Source: Terriglobia bacterium (lineage in GTDB: Bacteria > Acidobacteriota > Terriglobia > Terriglobales > Acidobacteriaceae). Taken from it: a DNA stretch of 64,000 nt. The notes under the pieces were generated by a model. That model made no database searches, was not told where the DNA came from, and saw nothing but the letters and a program-made list of their open reading frames with translations. The stretch spans positions 1 to 64,000 of the forward strand of contig JAIQFO010000017.1 in assembly GCA_020073215.1 (NCBI GenBank). Direction: 5' to 3'. Both the position numbers and the translations under genes were made by a program. This document shows, piece after piece, positions 26,283-35,705 of the stretch (the stretch's first letter is position 1; the number at the start of each line of letters is the position of its first letter).

Positions 26283-26309
26283 AAGAGACGCGGCGAGCCG
26301 CGTCTCTAC
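26283..26309. repeat. Palindromic repeat, family B
   Basis: AAGAGACGCGGCGAGCCGCG followed by TCTCTAC, between convergent genes. Confidence 0.85.
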
Positions 26310-26351
26310 AGAAATGCAGAACTACCAGAACGGCTGGATTCCCTTGGTTGG

Positions 26352-27242
26352 TCAGACCAGATCTTCCAGGGCTGTGCGCAACTCGCTAAAGCGGAACGCA
26401 TATCCGCTGGCCAAGAGTTTCTCCGGCTTAACCCGCTGACTCGCGAGCAACAATTCGTCCGCGGCCATCTGGCCGAAAGCCAGTCGCAGGACAAATTCCG
26501 GCACAGGGAAGAGGGCTGGACGCCTGAGCACCGACGCCAACACCTTTGTAAACTCCGCATTGCGCACGGGATTCGGCGCTACCAGGTTCGCCGCGCCCGA
26601 GAGCGATTCGGTGCCGATCGCGTGATGAACTCCCCCTACGATGTCTCCCACATGAATCCAGCTCCACCACTGCCGCCCTGATCCAATCCGCCCGCCCAGC
26701 CCCAGTTTGAACGGCTTCAGCATATTGCCGAGCGCTCCGCCCGTCGCACTCAGTACCAGGCCGATTCGGAGGTTCACGGTTCGGATGCCTGCCTCGGCCG
26801 CAACCCGGCTAGCGGCCTCCCAGTCGCGGCAAACTTCAGGCAGAAATCCGTGCCCACCAGGGCTTTCTTCTCGTAAGAGTTCGTCGCCCCGATTCCCGTA
26901 GAACCCGACCGCCGACGCGCACACCAACACGCGCGGCTTGACGTCGCTTTGTGCTAGAGCCGCGGCCAGATGCCGGGTTCCCTGCACGCGGCTTTCGCGG
27001 ATCGCCCTCCTCTTTTCTTCGGTCCAGCGCCCCACGATGCTTTCCCCCGCCAGGTGGACCACCGCATCGAATCCCGAAACCATGGACGGCGACAGTGGAG
27101 CTAGAGGGTCCCACAAGACATGCGCCCCATTCTTCGGCGCCCCGCGCACCAGGCGCACAACCTGCGTCCCAGGAGGTTCGAACGAGGCCAGAAGAGCCTT
27201 GCCAATCAGCCCCGAAGCTCCACTTACAAGAATGCGGTTCAC
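26352..27242 (-). CDS. TIGR01777-type NAD(P)-dependent epimerase/SDR protein
   Basis: 296 residues of the extended short-chain dehydrogenase family, YfcH type. RILVSGASGLIGKALLASF is the nucleotide-binding loop, then FDAVVHLAGESIVGRWTEEK and VQGTRHLAAALAQSDVKPRV. VCASAVGFYGNRGDELLREE has the active-site Tyr region, and PFKLGLGGRIGSGRQWWSWI plus HVGDIVGGVHHAI are the family's C-terminal hallmarks. The GTG start has an AAGGAG eight bases before it. The substrate is unknown for the family. Confidence 0.9.
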   Translation of the reverse strand: MNRILVSGASGLIGKALLASFEPPGTQVVRLVRGAPKNGAHVLWDPLAPLSPSMVSGFDAVVHLAGESIVGRWTEEKRRAIRESRVQGTRHLAAALAQSDVKPRVLVCASAVGFYGNRGDELLREESPGGHGFLPEVCRDWEAASRVAAEAGIRTVNLRIGLVLSATGGALGNMLKPFKLGLGGRIGSGRQWWSWIHVGDIVGGVHHAIGTESLSGAANLVAPNPVRNAEFTKVLASVLRRPALFPVPEFVLRLAFGQMAADELLLASQRVKPEKLLASGYAFRFSELRTALEDLV

Positions 27243-27331
27243 GGGGTATCTCCTTTGCGTACTTTACCAGCCTCCACGCCTTTTCTCGACGACCTGGGTG
27301 TCTTGGCGGTGAAATCGCGTTTCCGCTGCGT

Positions 27332-27337
27332 TAGAAT
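27332..27337 (+). promoter_or_regulatory. -10-like TAGAAT of rel
   Basis: TAGAAT ends five bases before ATG 27343 and no Shine-Dalgarno sequence is present. Confidence 0.35.
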
Positions 27338-27342
27338 CGATT

Positions 27343-29565
27343 ATGGCGACGTTGCGTCAACAGATTGCGACCAACGTGCTCACGGTGACCCGGTTCCGCG
27401 AGCTGATGCGGAAGCTGCGTGAGAACCGTCCCAACGACGACCTGAACCTGGTCAAGAAAGCCTACGAATTCTCTCAGAAGAACCACGCCGGACAAACCCG
27501 GGCCTCGGGCGAACCCTACCTGGTGCATCCCCTTGAAGTCGGCAACGTTCTCGCCGACATGAAGATGGATTCCGTTTCCATTGCCGCCGGGTTGCTCCAC
27601 GACTCGGTCGAAGACACCTCGGTCACCGCGGTTGAAATCCGCCAGGAATTCGGCGAACAGGTTGCCCACATCGTCGAGGGCGTCACCAAGATCAGCAGAA
27701 TCGACTTCTCCTCCAAAGAGGAAGCGCAGGCCGAGAACCTCCGCAAAATGATGCTGGCCATGGTCGACGACATTCGCGTCGTGCTCATCAAGCTCGCCGA
27801 CCGGCTGCATAACATGCGCACGCTCGAGCATCTGGATCACGAACGGCAGCAGAAAATCGCCCGCGAGACGCTCGAAATCTACGCTCCCATCGCGCACCGC
27901 CTCGGCATGGGTAAGATTCGCGGCGAACTGGAAGACCTGGGGTTCAAGTATCTCGACCCGATCGGATACGAGCAGGTTCGCGCCGCGGTCGCGTCGCGCC
28001 GCAAAGCCGGCGAAGCTTTTATGGCGCGGGTCGAAGGCGTGCTTCGCGACGGCCTCAAGGAAGCCGGCATCACCGGCCGTGTCGAGAGTCGCGTCAAGCG
28101 GCTCTATAGCATTCACAAGAAACTGCAGCGCCAACATATCGCTGTCGATCAGGTGTACGACCTTTACGCCATGCGCGTCATCACCAACTCGGTGCAGGAC
28201 TGTTACGCCGTTCTCGGCATCATCCACAACCTTTGGCGCCCCGTGCCCGGCCGCATCAAGGACTTCATCGCCATGCCGCGGCCCAACCTCTACCAGTCGC
28301 TGCACACCTCGGTCATCACCGAGACCGGCGAGACTTTTGAAATCCAGATCCGCACCGAAGACATGCACAAGATGTGCGAGGAGGGTATCGCCGCCCACTG
28401 GAAATATAAAGACGGCGCCGTCTCTGCCCAGGACGAGCAACGCCTTGCCTGGCTGCGCCAGGTCGTCGAGTGGCAGCGCGACGTCGCCGATCCCAACGAA
28501 TTTCTCGCGACCCTGAAAGTCGATCTTTACCCGGAAGAGGTGTACACCTTTACGCCGAAGGGCAAGGTTCTGGTTCTGCCGCGCGAATCGACGCCTATCG
28601 ATTTTGCCTATGCCATTCACACCGAGGTGGGCCACAGTTGCACGGGCGCCAAGGTTAACGGACGCATGGTTCCGCTCCGCCACAAACTCCATTCCGGCGA
28701 CATCGTCGAAGTCGTCACCCAGCCCGGACACAAGCCCAGCCGGGACTGGCTCGCCGTCGTCAAGTCTTCCCGCGCTCGCAACAAGATCAAGCACTGGCTC
28801 AACGTTCACCAGCGCGAGCGCGCCATTGAAATCGGAAAGAAACTGATCGAAAAGGAGGCGCGCAAGTACCGCATCTCGCTGAAGGAAATCAAGGAAGCCG
28901 ACCTGCAAAGAGCGGCCAGCGAATACGGACTGGGCCGTCCGGACGACCTGATGGCCGGCATCGGCTACGGCAAATACTCGGCCCGTCAGGTGCTGGCCAA
29001 GTTCGCTCCCGCCGGCGCACAGCCCATGTCGGAAACCGAGGAGCAGGCCGCCGCCCACGGCTTTACCAGCGGAATTTCGAGTGTCGTCCGGCGCGTCTTC
29101 GGCGGTGACTCCAACGCCATCGTCGTTCGCGGACACGGCGACCTGCTCGTCTATCGCGCCCGCTGTTGCAACCCCATTCGCGGCGAAGCCATCGTCGGCT
29201 ACGTCACCCGCGGCAAAGGCGTCGCCGTTCACTCCATCAATTGTCCGAACGTCACCAATCTGCTCTACGAACCTGATCGGCGCATCGACGTGCAATGGGC
29301 CGGCGACAAGGACGGCCAGCCGGTCTCCTATCCGGTCAAACTCACCCTTCTCTGCGACGACCGCTTCGGCATGCTCAAACAAATCACCGCCGTGATCAGC
29401 GATACTCACACCAACATCCGCAACATGGGGTCCCGCAGCTCGAACGGGCAAGCCTGCATTGACATTGTTCTTGAAATCGCCGACCTGAAACATTTGCAGA
29501 AAATCATGGACGGAGTGCGGCAGATCCCGGGCGTTCATGACGTGCAGCGGCTGCAGAAGATATAG
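27343..29565 (+). CDS. rel: Bifunctional (p)ppGpp synthetase/hydrolase Rel
   Basis: A 740-residue Rel/SpoT-type enzyme of the stringent response. The hydrolase HD domain is intact (SGEPYLVHPLEVGNVLADMK, then AAGLLHDSVEDT with the metal ligands). The synthetase domain has DLYAMRVITNSVQDCYAVLG, RIKDFIAMPRPNLYQSLHTS and EIQIRTEDMHKMCEEGIAAH; the RxKD form (RIKD) is typical of bifunctional enzymes. The TGS domain (VYTFTPKGKVLVLPRESTPI) and a C-terminal ACT domain (LTLLCDDRFGMLKQITAVIS) follow. It is a single gene. Confidence 0.96.
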   Translation: MATLRQQIATNVLTVTRFRELMRKLRENRPNDDLNLVKKAYEFSQKNHAGQTRASGEPYLVHPLEVGNVLADMKMDSVSIAAGLLHDSVEDTSVTAVEIRQEFGEQVAHIVEGVTKISRIDFSSKEEAQAENLRKMMLAMVDDIRVVLIKLADRLHNMRTLEHLDHERQQKIARETLEIYAPIAHRLGMGKIRGELEDLGFKYLDPIGYEQVRAAVASRRKAGEAFMARVEGVLRDGLKEAGITGRVESRVKRLYSIHKKLQRQHIAVDQVYDLYAMRVITNSVQDCYAVLGIIHNLWRPVPGRIKDFIAMPRPNLYQSLHTSVITETGETFEIQIRTEDMHKMCEEGIAAHWKYKDGAVSAQDEQRLAWLRQVVEWQRDVADPNEFLATLKVDLYPEEVYTFTPKGKVLVLPRESTPIDFAYAIHTEVGHSCTGAKVNGRMVPLRHKLHSGDIVEVVTQPGHKPSRDWLAVVKSSRARNKIKHWLNVHQRERAIEIGKKLIEKEARKYRISLKEIKEADLQRAASEYGLGRPDDLMAGIGYGKYSARQVLAKFAPAGAQPMSETEEQAAAHGFTSGISSVVRRVFGGDSNAIVVRGHGDLLVYRARCCNPIRGEAIVGYVTRGKGVAVHSINCPNVTNLLYEPDRRIDVQWAGDKDGQPVSYPVKLTLLCDDRFGMLKQITAVISDTHTNIRNMGSRSSNGQACIDIVLEIADLKHLQKIMDGVRQIPGVHDVQRLQKI

Positions 29566-29597
29566 ACGGGTTGGGGAGTGGTCTTCAAGACGGCATG

Positions 29598-29623
29598 AAA
29601 AAAGGGCGCGATCGCTCGCGCCC
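29598..29623 (-). terminator. Rho-independent terminator of rpoD
   Basis: On the minus strand GGGCGCG-AGCGAT-CGCGCCC is followed directly by TTTTTT. It lies 72 bases past the rpoD stop, with a family A repeat in between. Confidence 0.88.
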
Positions 29624-29645
29624 CTAACATTCGCCTCTAACACTG

Positions 29646-29694
29646 CGGAACTTCGCTCCGTAGGACGGGCGAGTCGCCCGTCCCCACACAAGCT
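29646..29694. repeat. Palindromic repeat, family A
   Basis: CGGAACTTCGCTCCGTAGGA, then CGGGCGAGTCGCCCGTCCCC and ACACAAGCT. Both hairpins are present, abutting the rpoD stop codon. Confidence 0.85.
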
Positions 29695-31389
29695 CTAGTC
29701 CCTTACTCCATCCATGAATGCCCGCAGCTTCCGCGAGCGCGATGGATGCCGCAGCTTTCTCAGCGCCTTGGCCTCAATCTGCCGGATGCGTTCGCGTGTG
29801 ACTGCGAACGACTGGCCGACTTCCTCAAGCGTGTGCTCCGAGCCGTCTTCCAGTCCGAAGCGCATCTTGATGACCTTTTCCTCGCGCGGCGTTAGCGTGC
29901 GCAGCACCTGCGAAGTCTGGTCTTTTAGGTTGACGTTGATCACCGCCTCGGCCGGCGAAACTACCGCGCGGTCTTCGATGAAGTCGCCCAGATGCGAATC
30001 TTCCTCTTCGCCAATCGGCGTTTCGAGGGAGATGGGCTCCTGCGCAATCTTCAGGACCTTGCGAACTTTCGCCACCGGAATGTCCATCCGCTTGGCGATT
30101 TCTTCCGACGTTGGCTCGCGTCCCAGTTCCTGCACCAGCTGCCGCGACGTGCGGATCAGCTTGTTGATGGTTTCGATCATGTGTACCGGGATGCGAATCG
30201 TACGCGCCTGATCCGCAATGGCGCGCGTGATTGCCTGCCGAATCCACCACGTGGCATAAGTCGAAAACTTATAGCCGCGGCGGTATTCGAACTTGTCCAC
30301 CGCCTTCATCAGGCCTATGTTGCCTTCCTGAATCAGGTCGAGGAACTGTAATCCACGATTGGTGTACTTCTTGGCAATCGAGACCACCAGGCGCAAGTTA
30401 GCTTCGATGAGCTCGCGCTTGGCGTGCTCAGCGTCCATGTCGCCCTGGATGATCTCGCGCTGCGTGCGCTTGAGCTCCTGGAACAACAGGCCCGCTTCCA
30501 CTTCGAGCTTTTCGAGCTCTCCGCGGACCGCGCGCGACTGTTTCTTGTATTCCTTACGCTGGTCTTCGCTGCGCGTTGCTTCGGCCCGCTTTTCCAGGTT
30601 CTGGATCTGGCGGTCGAGCGAGCGCATGCCGTCGACCGTGCGGTTGACGCGGTCGATAAGGCGTTTGCGTTCGTTGTTGGTGAAGCCGAGGTTCCGCACC
30701 GCAATCGAAGTGCGCACCACGGCGCGCGCCAGATTGAGGCGGTAACGACGATAGTCGCGCGGACGCTTCTTCTGGTTCACCGCCGCCAACTTCTCGACGA
30801 CCGGTGCAACTTTCTTGTAAAGCTTGTCGAGCGTGGCGATCTTGGCGAGAAAGTCCTGCAGTCGCTTCTCGACGATTTCTTCCGTGATTTCCTCTTCGTC
30901 GAACGTAACCAGCTCTTTGATGGAGCGGACGCCCTTCTCCAGGTCCTCGCCCAGAGCGAGGAGTTCACGAATCACAATCGGCGAGCGCGACAGCGCCTTC
31001 AGAACGCGGTTTTGCCCCCGCTCAATTCTCTTAGCGATTTCAACTTCGCCTTCGCGGGTCAGCAGGGGAACGGTGCCCATCTCGCGCAAATACATGCGGA
31101 CGGGGTCATTGGTTTTTTCCAGGGCCCCCGGGGTTAGGTCGAGTTCGACGTCCTCGGAGGCCTCATCTACTTCTTCGAATTTTTTTTCCAGATCGGTCGT
31201 CGGCCCTTTCGAGCTTTCGAGTACATCGATGCCCTGCGTTCCGATCGTGGTTAGCAGATCTTCCAGGTCTTCAGGAGAGTGCACATCGTGCGGGATAAGG
31301 TCGTTGACCTGATCATAGGTCAGATATCCCTTCTCTTTGCCTGCGTCGATCAGCTTTTTTATGTCGTCGTACTTGTCATCCAATGCCAA
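29695..31389 (-). CDS. rpoD: Primary RNA polymerase sigma factor (sigma-70)
   Basis: A 564-residue housekeeping sigma factor. Region 1.1 ([20 protein letters not shown]) is present, then region 1.2 ([20 protein letters not shown]). Region 2 ([40 protein letters not shown]) recognises the -10 element. Region 3 begins [14 protein letters not shown], and region 4 includes [20 protein letters not shown] with [20 protein letters not shown], which contacts the -35. dnaG lies upstream on the same strand, recalling the macromolecular-synthesis gene order, although 348 bases separate them. Confidence 0.97.
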   Translation of the reverse strand: MALDDKYDDIKKLIDAGKEKGYLTYDQVNDLIPHDVHSPEDLEDLLTTIGTQGIDVLESSKGPTTDLEKKFEEVDEASEDVELDLTPGALEKTNDPVRMYLREMGTVPLLTREGEVEIAKRIERGQNRVLKALSRSPIVIRELLALGEDLEKGVRSIKELVTFDEEEITEEIVEKRLQDFLAKIATLDKLYKKVAPVVEKLAAVNQKKRPRDYRRYRLNLARAVVRTSIAVRNLGFTNNERKRLIDRVNRTVDGMRSLDRQIQNLEKRAEATRSEDQRKEYKKQSRAVRGELEKLEVEAGLLFQELKRTQREIIQGDMDAEHAKRELIEANLRLVVSIAKKYTNRGLQFLDLIQEGNIGLMKAVDKFEYRRGYKFSTYATWWIRQAITRAIADQARTIRIPVHMIETINKLIRTSRQLVQELGREPTSEEIAKRMDIPVAKVRKVLKIAQEPISLETPIGEEEDSHLGDFIEDRAVVSPAEAVINVNLKDQTSQVLRTLTPREEKVIKMRFGLEDGSEHTLEEVGQSFAVTRERIRQIEAKALRKLRHPSRSRKLRAFMDGVRD

Positions 31390-31737
31390 GAAAGATTATC
31401 CTCAGGACGCCCGCCGGTTGCGCGGACGCCAAACTGTTCAGCGGTGGGAATGGTTTCGGAGTTGTGCGCGAGGCGCACAAACCTTAAAAGTATAGCACGC
31501 CGACTGCTGCCCGTGCCGAGCGCAAGTGGAAGTTTGCGCCGCCTTGCCGATTGCCTCCGCCGCCCGTATCTCTTTTCCCGCTTGATATTTAGATGTCGAT
31601 CGGCCCGGTTTCGCTCCAACGTTTCTGCCCGATTCACGACGCCGGGGGGAGTTCTGACTAAGCCTTTGCTTCCCCCTGTGCGACCCCGTGTACCCTGTGG
31701 TTCGCGCTCTTCGTGGGAGGCCTCAATCAGCTTTTCC
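31390..31737. other. rpoD-dnaG intergenic region
   Basis: 348 bases without a recognised gene or repeat. A TATACT on the minus strand (31494-31489) could be a -10 element for rpoD, giving a leader of about 95 bases. Confidence 0.4.
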
Positions 31738-33732
31738 CTAGCTGGCCTTCTCGCCCAGCCCAGGATCCATCAGGGCCCGCTTCAAACGCACCTTCTCGTG
31801 CAAAAGCGCCTGCCGTTCCTCCAGCGGGAGCCCAAGCCTCTGCAATCCAAGCTGGACCTCCTCCAGTCGCCGCCGCAGATAAATCCTGCGCAAAGCCCGC
31901 ACCGCGCCTTCCACGGTCTCGGGCGTCAGTTCTTCCTCCTCGGACATCAGGACCGAGGCCAACAGTCGCCGGTCCTCTTCCGTTTTCGGCAGCGCCAGTA
32001 CATCCGCCGTCTCGGTCCCAGCCTCGAGCAGCGCCTCCATCAACGATTGCGAAGCCAGCCCCTCATACAGCCGCTCCGATCGCAGCGCATATTGTGCCTG
32101 GCGGGCCGGGTCGAATTCCTCTTCCGCGCCGTCGCGAGCCGACGTCCGCGCTCCGCTGGCCTGCATTTCGGTAGCGGAAGCCAGCGCCCGGATCAGGACG
32201 CGTTCCGCGCCGGTGATCTGCGCCTCAGGCGTGGCTTTGACCTGAGTTGCCGAACGATTGGTTGCGGCATGTTTCAATTCCTGGCGCAGCACGGCGGAAT
32301 CAATTCCCAGCTTCTGCGAAATTTCCAACGCCAGTTCATCGCGCACGATGCGGCTCGGCACCCTCTGAATGTGCGGGAGGAGATGGTTGACGGCCTTGAC
32401 CTTGCTGTCCGCGTTGCGCGCCGGAAACTGGGCGCGCGCCCGGTCGATCAGATAGTCAAAATACTTCTGCGAGTGCTTGAGCGCCGCGCTATAAGCGTCT
32501 TTGCCTTTGCGCCGCAGGAACAGGTCGGGGTCGAATCCAGTCTCCAGCGTGAGCACCCGAATGTTGAATTCTTCTTCCACCAGCAAGCCGAGGGTGCGCT
32601 CGGTGGCGCGGGCTCCAGCCGTGTCTGGGTCGAAGTTGACGACAATATTCTTCGAGAATCGCCCTAGCAATTTCGCCTGCAGTTCCGTGAACGCCGTCCC
32701 CGAGCTGGCAATCACGTTGTGGAAGCCGGCCGCGTACACCGAAATGCAATCCATCTGCCCTTCAACCAGAATGGAGTAATCGAGCTTGCGAATTGCTTCT
32801 TTGGCGTTGTCCAGATTGAATAGCACGCGCGACTTCGAATAGATCGGAGTCTCGGGAGAATTGAGATATTTTGGCCCGGCCTTTTCGTCGGTCGTGAGCG
32901 TGCGGCCGGTGAAGGCGATGACTTTGCCCTGGTCGTTGCAGATCGGGAACGTCACGCGGTTGCGGAATTTGGAGTAGATGGCGGCAGCGGCTTTTGGCTC
33001 GTGGCTTTTGGCTTTTGGCTCAAAGCCCGCGCTGTCCGCTGTCCGCGGTCCGCCGTTCGTGCCCGATCCCTCAACCGAATTGTCATCCTGAGCGGAGCGA
33101 AGGACCTGCTGTGGCTGAGTGCTGAGTGCTGACGGCTGACTGCTGTCTTCTTTCCACGAAAACAACCCACTCTCCCGCAACAACTCCTCATCAAACTCCC
33201 GTCGCAGCGCATCCCGCAGCAGGAATCCGGAATCCGGCGCATACCCGATGCGAAAGCGAGCAATAGTCTCGTCATCGAGCCCGCGCCCCTTGAGGTATTC
33301 GCGGGCATTCGCGCCTTCCGGGCGGCGCAGACAGTCCTGAAAAAACGCGGTCGCGCGCACATGCACGTCCAGCAGGGCCATGCGGAGGTGGGCGTTGCGA
33401 GCCTCCTCCGGACTGGAAAACGTGACTTTGGGCATGGGCACGCCCAGCTTCTGAGCCAGCAGCCGGACGGCTTCTGGGAACGTAATATTCTCGACCTTCT
33501 GGATGAAGGCAAAGACGTCTCCCGACTCGCCGCAGCCAAAGCAGTGATAAAACTGCCGCGTGGCATGGACCGAAAACGAAGGCGTCTTCTCGGCATGAAA
33601 CGGACAAAGCCCCGAGAAGTTCTGCGCCCCAGCCTTCTTCAGCTTGACGTAGTCGCCCACGATGCGGACGATATCGGCCTGCTGCTTCAGCGTCTCTTTG
33701 AAGTTGTCAGAAGAAGTCAAAGTCGGATTCAT
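31738..33732 (-). CDS. dnaG: DNA primase DnaG with an in-frame repeat insertion
   Basis: 664 residues. The CHC2 zinc ribbon (GLCPFHAEKTPSFSV, then FYHCFGCGESGDVFAFI) and the catalytic core with the TOPRIM region (DYSILVEGQMDCISVYAAGF, NIVVNFDPDTAGARATERTL) are intact. Between them, at residues ~197-248, lies a ~50-residue stretch absent from the family pattern. It is encoded by a family D repeat half (read as QVLRSAQDDNS) and by simple repeats (GCTGAGTGCTGAGTGCTGAC; TTTTGGC repeats). ATG 33732 is chosen; GTG 33753 would fit a -10-like CATAAT just upstream. Confidence 0.95.
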   Translation of the reverse strand: MNPTLTSSDNFKETLKQQADIVRIVGDYVKLKKAGAQNFSGLCPFHAEKTPSFSVHATRQFYHCFGCGESGDVFAFIQKVENITFPEAVRLLAQKLGVPMPKVTFSSPEEARNAHLRMALLDVHVRATAFFQDCLRRPEGANAREYLKGRGLDDETIARFRIGYAPDSGFLLRDALRREFDEELLRESGLFSWKEDSSQPSALSTQPQQVLRSAQDDNSVEGSGTNGGPRTADSAGFEPKAKSHEPKAAAAIYSKFRNRVTFPICNDQGKVIAFTGRTLTTDEKAGPKYLNSPETPIYSKSRVLFNLDNAKEAIRKLDYSILVEGQMDCISVYAAGFHNVIASSGTAFTELQAKLLGRFSKNIVVNFDPDTAGARATERTLGLLVEEEFNIRVLTLETGFDPDLFLRRKGKDAYSAALKHSQKYFDYLIDRARAQFPARNADSKVKAVNHLLPHIQRVPSRIVRDELALEISQKLGIDSAVLRQELKHAATNRSATQVKATPEAQITGAERVLIRALASATEMQASGARTSARDGAEEEFDPARQAQYALRSERLYEGLASQSLMEALLEAGTETADVLALPKTEEDRRLLASVLMSEEEELTPETVEGAVRALRRIYLRRRLEEVQLGLQRLGLPLEERQALLHEKVRLKRALMDPGLGEKAS
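32990..33145. repeat. Repeat-derived segment inside dnaG
   Basis: From the plus strand: GGCTTTTGGCTCGTGGCTTT and TTGGCTTTTGGCTC tandem words near 32993-33022, the family D arm TTGTCATCCTGAGCGGAGCG plus AAGGACCTGC (33079-33108), and CTGAGTGCTGAGTGCTGACG at 33117-33136. The whole stretch is a multiple of three in effect and stays open. Confidence 0.8.
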
Positions 33733-33991
33733 TGCGAACGCACACAGGTCCACTAGGGATTATGAGGGTTCGAAGGCCATGAGGGGAATAGAACAGGGCG
33801 GGATTGCTGTGGGAAAGGTGTGGAAGACCGGAATAAACGGTTGAAGGCTAAGTAAATTCGGCTGGGCATCTAAGTCGTTCCCGATGTAGCAGCAACGAGG
33901 CAAGTTCCCGGACTCTTCGCTCGGAAATACCATCCCGTTACTCAATGGCTCACCGGTCTGGCAAACCATATGGGGACCGCAGGCGGGCCTT

Positions 33992-34570
33992 TTAGGAGTG
34001 CAGCTCTTTCAAGCGATCCGCTACAGTATTCATTATTTCGCGGGCGAACTTCTTCTCCGGCACGGCGCGCGCCAACACAACGGCGCCGACCATTGCGCTA
34101 AAGGTCAACGTCGCCTTCGATCTTGCCGCATCCTCGTCCTTGTCTCCAAGCAGACTTGCGATCCACTGGATGTTATTCCGTATCTGTTCCGCTACCAAGG
34201 CACGCGGTCGCTCACCGCTGCGCGCAATCTCGCCCGCCAAGGCACTGACGGTGCACCCCCAACCAGGATTGTTGCAGTGAACCTCGCTCAAATATGCATC
34301 GACTAGCCTTTCGTAGGTCACTGCCGGACCGCCCGACGCAGCAGCAGCCTCCAGGCGACGCCTCCAGCTTCCTAATGCCGACCCGACCGCCTCGGCCACC
34401 AGATCCTCCCGTGAGTCGAAATGTTTATAGAAGCCGCCTACGGTGAGGCCCGCGTCCTTCATGATCTCCGCGATCCCGATTCCCGCAAGACCTTCTTCGC
34501 GGAACCTCTTTGCGGCGATGGCAACAATGCGCTGATGAGTCTTCCCTTTTTCAACCTGTGAATGACCCAT
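33992..34570 (-). CDS. TetR-family transcriptional repressor
   Basis: 192 residues. The N-terminal helix-turn-helix reads RIVAIAAKRFREEGLAGIGI, AEIMKDAGLTVGGFYKHFDS and REDLVAEAVGSALG, the canonical TetR layout. The C-terminal ligand domain has CNNPGWGCTVSALAGEIARS and is of the type often seen near oxidoreductase genes. The gene is divergent from a YceI-like gene. The 142-base gap holds two identical GGATTA-N6-TAATCC dyads, the likely operators for both genes. Confidence 0.9.
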   Translation of the reverse strand: MGHSQVEKGKTHQRIVAIAAKRFREEGLAGIGIAEIMKDAGLTVGGFYKHFDSREDLVAEAVGSALGSWRRRLEAAAASGGPAVTYERLVDAYLSEVHCNNPGWGCTVSALAGEIARSGERPRALVAEQIRNNIQWIASLLGDKDEDAARSKATLTFSAMVGAVVLARAVPEKKFAREIMNTVADRLKELHS

Positions 34571-34602
34571 TCACCACCTCCCAAAAAACCGCAACCAAAT
34601 CA

Positions 34603-34620
34603 GGATTACGCATCTAATCC
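34603..34620. promoter_or_regulatory. TetR operator candidate, copy 1
   Basis: GGATTA-CGCATC-TAATCC, a perfect dyad. It is identical in arms and spacing to copy 2, with start-to-start distance of 25 bases. Confidence 0.75.
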
Positions 34621-34627
34621 TGTATAT

Positions 34628-34645
34628 GGATTATAACAATAATCC
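34628..34645. promoter_or_regulatory. TetR operator candidate, copy 2
   Basis: GGATTA-TAACAA-TAATCC. Together with copy 1 the facing halves form a third dyad (TAATCC-TGTATAT-GGATTA). The AT-rich centre may also hold the promoter of the YceI-like gene. Confidence 0.75.
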
Positions 34646-34712
34646 AGAATGAAAGGCAAGGGGGGCCGAAATGAGAGTCACACCCAAGACGATGACGATA
34701 AGGAGAATGACA

Positions 34713-35573
34713 ATGAAATCGCACACACTACGGAACCTTCGCTCCGTAACCGTCAACCTCAGCCTGACACTCGCGTTGTTATGGGCGCTCGCAGTGTTCG
34801 TTTCTATTCCCGCCCATGCTCAGAGCGGCATCTGGCAGGTGGATGCAGGGCATTCCATCGCGCGCCTGTCATTGGGACGGGGTCCGCAATCCGTGGAGGT
34901 CGGTGTCGCCTCTGTCAGCGGAAGCGTGGTCTTCGACTCGAGCGATCCTGCCGGTCCGGTGGTCGACCTTAACATCACGCCAGACAAGCAGTTGGGCCCG
35001 AATTCGCCGGAGATCAGTTTCAAGTCGAAGCGGACCGCGATCACCCGCGATGGAAAGCTGGCAGTCGTCGGTGAGCTGTCGGTTACTCGGCTAGAGCGCA
35101 GTGTGAAGATGGATCCGAATGAAGCGTACCATGGCCCGGAGTACGGCGAGCCGATTGTCCACACCGATGCTCGTGAAGTGACTCTGGTGTTCCCCGTCAC
35201 GAGCCCGCCTGTGGCGCAGAACGGCGTACTCCGGCTCTCGGCTTCGACCATCATCAACCGTGAGCGTTTCCCGCAGTTCCTGGCCACCCTGGAATCGGAC
35301 AACTGGACGAGCGTCGTGGTTGAGGACGAAAACTGCACCAACCCAGCGACAGTCGGTGAGGATTATTCCGGCGCGATCTGCACCGGCACCGCGGTCACAA
35401 CCGCGCTCGACAGTGTGCAGACGGCGACAGTTGGGGGCGAGGGTTATTACGGCTTCGAACCGGCCGTCGTTCCAGACCGCAACCACGCAACCATAGCCCT
35501 GGATCTCAAGCTGACAAAGATGGCACCGGAACCCTCTGCGGTTTCCGCAGCGGCAGAATCTGCCGGACGCTGA
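34713..35573 (+). CDS. Exported YceI-like protein
   Basis: 286 residues with a long signal peptide (NLSLTLALLWALAVFVSIPA, cleavage near HAQS). The mature part has the YceI pattern: GIWQVDAGHSIARLSLGR, VSGSVVFDSSDPAGPVVDLN, PEISFKSKRTAITRDGKLAV and the closing strand-rich region. YceI proteins are lipocalin-like and bind isoprenoid chains. The length exceeds the usual ~190 residues, with an extra region ATVGEDYSGAICTGT holding cysteines. ATG 34713 has AAGGAG seven bases upstream. It is probably controlled by the divergent TetR gene. Confidence 0.78.
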   Translation: MKSHTLRNLRSVTVNLSLTLALLWALAVFVSIPAHAQSGIWQVDAGHSIARLSLGRGPQSVEVGVASVSGSVVFDSSDPAGPVVDLNITPDKQLGPNSPEISFKSKRTAITRDGKLAVVGELSVTRLERSVKMDPNEAYHGPEYGEPIVHTDAREVTLVFPVTSPPVAQNGVLRLSASTIINRERFPQFLATLESDNWTSVVVEDENCTNPATVGEDYSGAICTGTAVTTALDSVQTATVGGEGYYGFEPAVVPDRNHATIALDLKLTKMAPEPSAVSAAAESAGR

Positions 35574-35589
35574 AGGGTGAAAGGATCAA

Positions 35590-35631
35590 CGGAGGGATCC
35601 CGGGAATAACGGGCTCCCTCCGCATTGTTTT
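35590..35631 (+). terminator. Probable terminator of the YceI-like gene
   Basis: CGGAGGGATCCCG-GGAATAA-CGGGCTCCCTCCG forms a 13-bp stem with one mismatch, followed by CATTGTTTT. The U-tract is imperfect. Confidence 0.65.
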
Positions 35632-35705
35632 AGAGAAGTTCCCCCTTCCCCTCCCATTCGCTAGAAACTTCAAAACAACCGCTAGCCAGCGCCGATCAAA
35701 ATCCG

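Noticed and set aside
27331..29691. A 786-codon open frame antisense to rel
   Set aside because: It mirrors the whole rel gene, whose domains and motifs are unmistakable. GC-rich third positions keep the antisense frame open; the antisense product has no family features.
31279..32667. Long open frame antisense to the rpoD start and dnaG
   Set aside because: It spans the intergenic region and a real primase gene and has Arg/Pro/Gln-rich random-like composition.
33760..33969. 69-codon minus-strand frame between dnaG and the TetR gene
   Set aside because: Composition is not protein-like and there is no start signal.
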